NCBI GenBank assembly: GCA_046727955.1
Contig: JBKPDO010000020.1
Location: forward strand, 1-10,375
Length of the DNA: 10,375 bases
Direction: 5' to 3'
Source of the DNA: DASVXQ01 sp046727955
GTDB lineage: Bacteria; Actinomycetota; CALGFH01
Part shown: in pieces, positions 7,051 through 10,375 of the stretch
How positions within the stretch are numbered: the first letter of the stretch is position 1
How the letters are laid out: every line of letters begins with the position of its first letter
The notes under the pieces: generated by a model
The model's input: only the letters and a program-made list of their open reading frames with translations
Told to the model about the DNA's origin: nothing
Databases searched by the model: none
Position numbers and translations under genes: made by a program

Positions 7051-7097
7051 CCCGCCACGCCGTCCCCATCTGAGCACCTTTCCTTACGTCTGGGTTC

Positions 7098-7499
7098 ATG
7101 ATCAACGCCCGCATCTTGGTCGTCGACGACGATCAGGTCATCCAGCAGCTGCTCAAGGTCAACCTTGAGCTTGAGGGTTATGCCGTAGGGGTGGCCGAGG
7201 ACGGGGAGGAGGCGCTGGAACGATTCGATGCTTTCCGGCCCAACCTGGTCCTACTCGACATCATGATGCCGAAGCTGGACGGCTGGGAGGTCTGCCGCCG
7301 CCTCAAGGAGGGTGTGGACAGCGCGGAGGTGCCGATCGTGCTGCTGTCGGCGCGGGCACAGGAGGCGGACGTGCGGCGGGGACACGAGCTGGGCGTCGCC
7401 GCCTACGTGACCAAGCCGTTCGACCCGATCCAGCTCCTCGACCTGGTCGCCGACATCCTCGCCAAGCAGGGCTTCTCCAACGCGTGGGCGCCGCGCTGA
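7098..7499 (+). CDS. Stand-alone CheY-like response regulator receiver protein
   Basis: A 133-residue single-domain receiver, expected to be phosphorylated on aspartate by a histidine kinase. The signature residues are all present: acidic pocket Asp10-Asp11-Asp12 in ILVVDDDQV, phospho-acceptor Asp54 in LLDIMMPKLDG, Ser84 in VLLSARA, and Lys106 in YVTKPFDP. The C-terminus ends about 10 residues after the last receiver helix, so no output domain is attached; it must signal through a protein partner. No kinase gene is in the window. The ATG at 7098 is the natural start for the MINARILVVDDD N-terminus, although only a weak TGGG lies upstream, so it may be translated from a short or leaderless transcript. 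It lies divergent to tRNA-Arg and 460 bases before hom on the same strand. Confidence 0.93.
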   Translation: MINARILVVDDDQVIQQLLKVNLELEGYAVGVAEDGEEALERFDAFRPNLVLLDIMMPKLDGWEVCRRLKEGVDSAEVPIVLLSARAQEADVRRGHELGVAAYVTKPFDPIQLLDLVADILAKQGFSNAWAPR

Positions 7500-7526
7500 G
7501 GCCGCGCTGAGGCGGTGGCGCCACCG
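7490..7526. repeat. 11-bp tandem duplication over the stop codon, followed by a 14-bp palindrome
   Basis: GCCGCGCTGAG occurs twice back to back (7490-7500 and 7501-7511), so the TGA stop of the response regulator is duplicated. It is followed by CGGTGGCGCCACCG (7513-7526), a perfect palindrome without a loop. There is no T-run, so it is not a standard intrinsic terminator, though GC-only hairpins after genes are common in GC-rich bacteria. Confidence 0.6.
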
Positions 7527-7532
7527 GCCCCG

Positions 7533-7795
7533 CTCCGCCCGGCGCCCCGGGGTCGGCCCAACGCCCCGGGGGTCGGCCTGGTTCCCCGGGTCGGCCTGGT
7601 TCCCAGGGTCGGCCCGGCGCCCCGGGGTCGGCCCGGCGCCCCAGGGTCGGCTCACCTGCCGAGGTCGGCCCGGCGCCCCGGGGTTGGCCCAACGCCCCGG
7701 GGTCGGCCCAACGCCCCGGGGTCGGCCCAACGCCCGGGGGGGGGTCGGCCCGGTTCCCGGGGTCCGCCCGGCGCCCGGGTCCGGCGAGCGACCTG
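7533..7795. repeat. Tandem array of about 13 imperfect 18-20 bp GC-rich repeats
   Basis: Units start with GTCGG (or GTTGG/GTCCG) at 7552, 7572, 7590, 7608, 7627, 7646, 7664, 7683, 7702, 7721, 7744, 7762 and 7779; most are 18-20 bp. The consensus is GTCGGCCCAACGCCCCGGG, with variants CGG or TGGTT in place of CAA. Units 7683, 7702 and 7721 are near identical; 7646 is the most divergent; 7721 is lengthened by a G run. Each unit joins the next through CCCCGGGG, which is self-complementary, so the array can fold in many ways. There are no unique spacers. Frames through it code only Pro/Gly/Arg repeats and I consider it non-coding, a minisatellite between the response regulator and hom. Confidence 0.9.
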
Positions 7796-7856
7796 GAAGC
7801 CTTCCCGCCGGGTCAGGCAAGATGTCGGCCGACCGATGTACGGCCAAGGGCGGTCG

Positions 7857-7943
7857 GTGCGGGAGTCGGCGCGGACGACATCGACATCGACATCGACATC
7901 GACGCGCCCCCGGGCCGGGAATGGCCGGCGTGGCGGGCGCTGA
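7857..7943 (+). CDS. Putative threonine-rich leader peptide upstream of hom
   Basis: A short frame of 28 codons starts at GTG 7857, six bases after AAGGG (7846-7850), and ends at TGA 7941-7943. It reads VRESAR, then TTSTSTSTST, then RPRAGNGRRGGR: six threonine codons (ACG, four ACA, ACG) in ten. ATG 7836 in the same frame is an alternative start giving 35 codons but has no good ribosome-binding site. The stop lies within the purine-rich GAGGGAGGGGAG that should serve hom, 16 bases before its start, so ribosomes finishing or stalling on the leader would affect hom initiation. Thr-rich leader peptides control thr operons in enterobacteria (thrL); this one would be an unrelated counterpart. Caution: the Thr/Ser run comes from a hexanucleotide repeat and may be coincidence. 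No clear terminator hairpin was found, so translational control is more likely than transcriptional attenuation. Confidence 0.38.
   Translation: MRESARTTSTSTSTSTRPRAGNGRRGGR
7877..7903. repeat. Hexanucleotide repeat (GACATC) x 4.5
   Basis: Four perfect GACATC units (7877-7900) plus GAC. In the three plus frames they encode Arg-His, Asp-Ile or Thr-Ser runs. The repeat lies in the hom leader region and could vary in copy number by slippage without changing the frame of the putative leader peptide, since the unit is two codons. Confidence 0.9.
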
Positions 7944-7959
7944 GGGAGGGGAGCGGCAG

Positions 7960-9267
7960 GTGGCGGAGCCGGTCAGGGTCGGCATGCTTGGCTGTGGAGT
8001 CGTCGGCACCGGGGTGGCCAGGCTCCTCGTCGAGCACGCCGAGCCGATCAGCGACCGCGCCGGCGTGCCGGTCCAGCTCCAGCGGATCGCGGTGCGGAAC
8101 CTCTCCAAAAAGCGTGACCCAGTGGTCGACCCCACCTTGCTGGTCGGGAACGCCGCCGAGGTCGTCGCCGACCCCCGGGTGGACGTGGTGCTCGAGGTCA
8201 TGGGCGGCATCGAGCCGGCCCGCTCGCTGATCCTGGAGGCCCTGCGGCTCGGCAAGCCGGTCGTCACCGCCAACAAGGAGCTGCTGGCCACCAGCGGCGG
8301 CGAGCTGCTCGACGCGGCCGAGGCCGCCGGAGTCGACCTGAAATTCGAGGCCTCGGTGGCGGGCGCGATCCCGATCATCCACGCCATCAAGGAGTCGCTG
8401 GCCGGCGACCGGCTGCGCCGCATCCTGGGGATCGTCAACGGCACCACCAACTACGTGCTGTGGCGCATGGCGACCACCGGGGCCGGCTACGAGGAGGCGC
8501 TCGCCGAGGCGACCGAGCTGGGCTATGCGGAGCCCGACCCGAGCGCGGACGTGGAGGGCTTCGACGCCGCCGCCAAGTGCGCCATCCTGGCGAGCCTGGC
8601 GTTCAACACCCGCGTGGTGGCCGGCGACGTCTACCGCGAGGGCATCACCGACGTGACCGCGGCCGATATCGCCGCCGCCTCGCGGATGGGCTACACGGTG
8701 AAGCTGCTGGCTATCGCGGAGCAGGTGAACGGCGAGGTCAGCGCCCGGGTGCACCCGGCGATGATCCCCTCGGCGCACCCGCTGGCGGCGGTGACCGATG
8801 CCTACAACGCGGTGTTCGTCGAGGGGGATGCCGTCGGCCAGCTCATGTTCTACGGCAAGGGGGCGGGCAGCCTGCCGACCGGCTCGGCGGTGGTGGGCGA
8901 CCTGGTCGACGTGATCCGCAACCGTCTCCAGGGGGCGCACGGGGTCGGCTGCACCTGCCTGTACCGGCGACCCGTGCGCGGGATGGATGACGTGGACACC
9001 CAGTACTACCTCGCACTGGACGTGGTCGACCGGCCCGGCGTCCTGGCGCAGGTGGCGGCCGCCTTCGGGGAGCACGGCGTGTCGATCCGCTCGGTGCTGC
9101 AGCGCGGCCGCGGCGACGAGGCGCAGCTCGTACTGGTGACGCACCTGGCCAAGGAGCGTGACATGCGCGCGACGCTGGCCGGCCTGCGCGAGCTCGAGGT
9201 GGTGATCAGCCTCGGCAGCGTCATGCGAGTCGAGGGGGAGGAGGCGGACGAGGTGATGGCCCGATGA
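7960..9267 (+). CDS. hom: Homoserine dehydrogenase with C-terminal ACT domain
   Basis: Reduces L-aspartate-4-semialdehyde to L-homoserine with NAD(P)H, the branch point towards threonine, methionine and isoleucine; cytoplasmic. The 435-aa length is normal for the monofunctional enzyme. Domains: NAD(P)-binding Rossmann part with GMLGCGVVGTG (8-18), VVTANKELLA with Lys106, catalytic part with SVAGAIPII and GIVNGTTNYVL (157-167), and the family signature GYAEPDPSADVEGFDAAAK (188-206) with catalytic Lys206. An ACT domain (about 349-425, DVVDRPGVLAQVAAAFGEHG) probably senses threonine for feedback control. The GTG at 7960 is preferred: GAGGGAGGGGAG lies at 7942-7953, and the protein begins as usual right before the Rossmann strand. 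An in-frame ATG at 7921 and open sequence further up would add Arg/Gly-rich residues unlike the family. The stop overlaps the thrC start (ATGA). Confidence 0.96.
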   Translation: MAEPVRVGMLGCGVVGTGVARLLVEHAEPISDRAGVPVQLQRIAVRNLSKKRDPVVDPTLLVGNAAEVVADPRVDVVLEVMGGIEPARSLILEALRLGKPVVTANKELLATSGGELLDAAEAAGVDLKFEASVAGAIPIIHAIKESLAGDRLRRILGIVNGTTNYVLWRMATTGAGYEEALAEATELGYAEPDPSADVEGFDAAAKCAILASLAFNTRVVAGDVYREGITDVTAADIAAASRMGYTVKLLAIAEQVNGEVSARVHPAMIPSAHPLAAVTDAYNAVFVEGDAVGQLMFYGKGAGSLPTGSAVVGDLVDVIRNRLQGAHGVGCTCLYRRPVRGMDDVDTQYYLALDVVDRPGVLAQVAAAFGEHGVSIRSVLQRGRGDEAQLVLVTHLAKERDMRATLAGLRELEVVISLGSVMRVEGEEADEVMAR

Positions 9268-10337
9268 CGCCAACCACCCGGCAGCCGGTCTGGCCGGGCG
9301 TGATCGAGCGGTACCGCGAGCGGCTGCCGATCGGCTCGACCACGCCGGTCGTGACGCTGCTGGAGGGCGGTACCCCGCTGGTGCAGGCGCCGGCGCTGTC
9401 GGCGCGCACCGGCTGCGACGTCTGGCTGAAGGTCGAGGGCGTCAACCCGACCGGCTCCTTCAAGGACCGCGGCATGACGGTGGCGGTGTCCAAGGCGCTG
9501 GAAGAGGGCAGCCGGGCGGTGATCTGCGCCTCCACCGGCAACACCTCCGCCTCGGCGGCCGCCTACGCCGCGCGGGCCGCGATCACCTGCGCGGTGCTGG
9601 TGCCCGACGGCAAGATCGCGCTGGGAAAGCTGGCGCAGGCGCTGGTCCACGGGGCGAGGGTGCTGGCGGTCGAGGGCTCCTTCGACGACTGCCTGGTGCT
9701 GGCCCGCGATCTCGCCGAGCACTATCCGGTGACCCTGGTCAACTCGGTGAACCCCTTCCGCATCCAGGGGCAGAAGACGGTTGCGTTCGAGATCCTCGAG
9801 GCGCTCGGGCGGGTACCGGACGTGCACTGCATCCCGGTCGGCAACGCCGGCAACATCAGCGCCACCTGGCTCGGCTACAGCGAGGCGGCCGCGCTCGAGC
9901 CCGCCCCGGAGCGCCCCCGCATGCTCGGCTTCCAGGCCGCCGGCGCGGCCCCGCTGGTGCACGGCCAGCCGGTGCCCAAGCCCTCCACCATCGCCACCGC
10001 CATCCGCATCGGCCGCCCCGCCTCGGCGGCGCAGGCGCTGCGCGCGGTGGAGGAGTCGGCCGGCACCCTCGAGGCTGTCACCGACCGCGAGATCCTCGCC
10101 GCCTACCGTCTGCTCGCCCGCGAGGAGGGCCTGTTCGTCGAGATGGCCTCGGCCGCCTCAGTGGCGGGCCTGCTCGCCACCGCGACCAGCGGCGTGATCG
10201 AGCGGGGCAGCCTGGTGGTGGCCACCTTGACCGGCAACGGCCTCAAGGACCCGGACTGGGCGGTCTCGGGCGCGCCGGCGCCCACCCGAGTGCCAGTGGA
10301 CGCCGGCGCGGCGGCCGCCGCCCTCGGCCTCGGATGA
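9264..10337 (+). CDS. thrC: Threonine synthase
   Basis: PLP enzyme converting O-phospho-L-homoserine to L-threonine and phosphate, the last step of the pathway. The 357 residues fit the short form typical of Actinobacteria and archaea. Seen: substrate region EGGTPLV (34-40), the PLP-lysine motif NPTGSFKDRGM (Lys67), ASTGNTSASAAAY (89-101), the cofactor phosphate loop VGNAGNISATW (192-202), and the C-terminal TLTGNGLKDPD (321-331). The ATG at 9264 overlaps the hom stop by four bases (ATGA), so translation is probably coupled. The last 15 or so residues are an Ala/Gly-rich tail. The TGA stop in turn overlaps the next ATG. Its place directly after hom supports a single threonine operon. Confidence 0.97.
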   Translation: MTPTTRQPVWPGVIERYRERLPIGSTTPVVTLLEGGTPLVQAPALSARTGCDVWLKVEGVNPTGSFKDRGMTVAVSKALEEGSRAVICASTGNTSASAAAYAARAAITCAVLVPDGKIALGKLAQALVHGARVLAVEGSFDDCLVLARDLAEHYPVTLVNSVNPFRIQGQKTVAFEILEALGRVPDVHCIPVGNAGNISATWLGYSEAAALEPAPERPRMLGFQAAGAAPLVHGQPVPKPSTIATAIRIGRPASAAQALRAVEESAGTLEAVTDREILAAYRLLAREEGLFVEMASAASVAGLLATATSGVIERGSLVVATLTGNGLKDPDWAVSGAPAPTRVPVDAGAAAAALGLG

Positions 10338-10375
10338 CGGGCGCCGCCGCGAGCGGCGCCGGGCCCGTCGCGGCG
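10334..10375 (+). CDS. Start of next operon gene, probably homoserine kinase
   Basis: ATG at 10334 overlaps the thrC stop in the same ATGA arrangement as hom/thrC. The 14 codons in the window (MTGAAASGAGPVAA) are too few to identify the protein. By context thrB (homoserine kinase) is expected, as it follows thrC in many Actinobacteria and supplies the substrate of threonine synthase. An 8-bp inverted repeat GGCGCCGC/GCGGCGCC (10340-10347 and 10353-10360) sits in these first codons and might form a hairpin; alternatively it marks the operon end and there is no gene here. Confidence 0.5.
   Translation, partial: MTGAAASGAGPVAA

Noticed and set aside
7513..7526. Intrinsic terminator after the response regulator
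   Set aside because: The palindrome has no loop bases and no T-run; not enough for a terminator call.
7533..7795. CRISPR array
   Set aside because: Units are directly adjacent with no unique spacers, are imperfect and only 18-20 bp; no cas genes are present.
7684..7959. hom starting far upstream (open from 7684)
   Set aside because: The extra codons are repeat-array and hexanucleotide-repeat sequence coding Arg/Gly/Pro/His, unlike any homoserine dehydrogenase; GTG 7960 has a good ribosome-binding site and fits family length.
7813..9273. 486-codon open frame on the minus strand across hom
   Set aside because: It is the shadow of hom, which has every family motif; the antisense product is His/Arg/Gly-rich and resembles nothing.

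Overview
The window is very GC-rich. Its right end carries a homoserine dehydrogenase - threonine synthase - (probably homoserine kinase) operon, joined by ATGA stop/start overlaps. Together with a divergent tRNA-Arg(CCG) and protein sequences of actinobacterial flavour (rhomboid, DUF1275, Mrr-type nuclease), this suggests a chromosomal segment of an Actinomycetota-like soil or environmental bacterium. That assignment is inference from style; no marker gene fixes the taxon.

Layout. (1) 1-1038: the 3' part of an AI-2E/PerM-family membrane transporter gene on the plus strand. (2) 1035-2130, minus strand: two decayed membrane-protein genes, a DUF1275 (YoaK-like) remnant broken over several frames and a rhomboid protease lacking its first membrane helix and carrying one frameshift. 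(3) 2131-2755, minus strand: the 3' half of an IS3-family element with an intact D-D-35-E catalytic core, whose end cuts into the rhomboid gene. (4) 2652-4320, plus strand: a 5'-truncated Mrr-type restriction endonuclease joined directly to the broken transposase, a short pentapeptide-repeat remnant, and about 560 bases with no recognisable gene. (5) 4321-5990, minus strand: an AIPR (abortive infection phage resistance) gene of full family length, split by one frameshift. (6) 5991-6894: mostly non-coding, with the ruins of a second integrase-core transposase at 6299-6625. (7) 6895-6967: tRNA-Arg(CCG), minus strand, its 3' end facing the decayed region. (8) 7098-7499: a stand-alone CheY-like response regulator. 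(9) 7500-7960: an unusual intergenic region with an 18-20 bp tandem repeat array and a short threonine-rich open frame directly before hom. (10) 7960-10375: hom, thrC and the first codons of the next gene.

Regions 2-6 read as an eroded mobile and defence segment: two nuclease-like defence genes between transposase remnants, next to a tRNA gene. Regions 7-10 are intact core chromosome. The most interesting new signal is the possible leader peptide at 7857-7943, with six Thr codons in ten. Its stop codon overlaps the ribosome-binding site of hom, suggesting threonine-responsive translational control of the operon.
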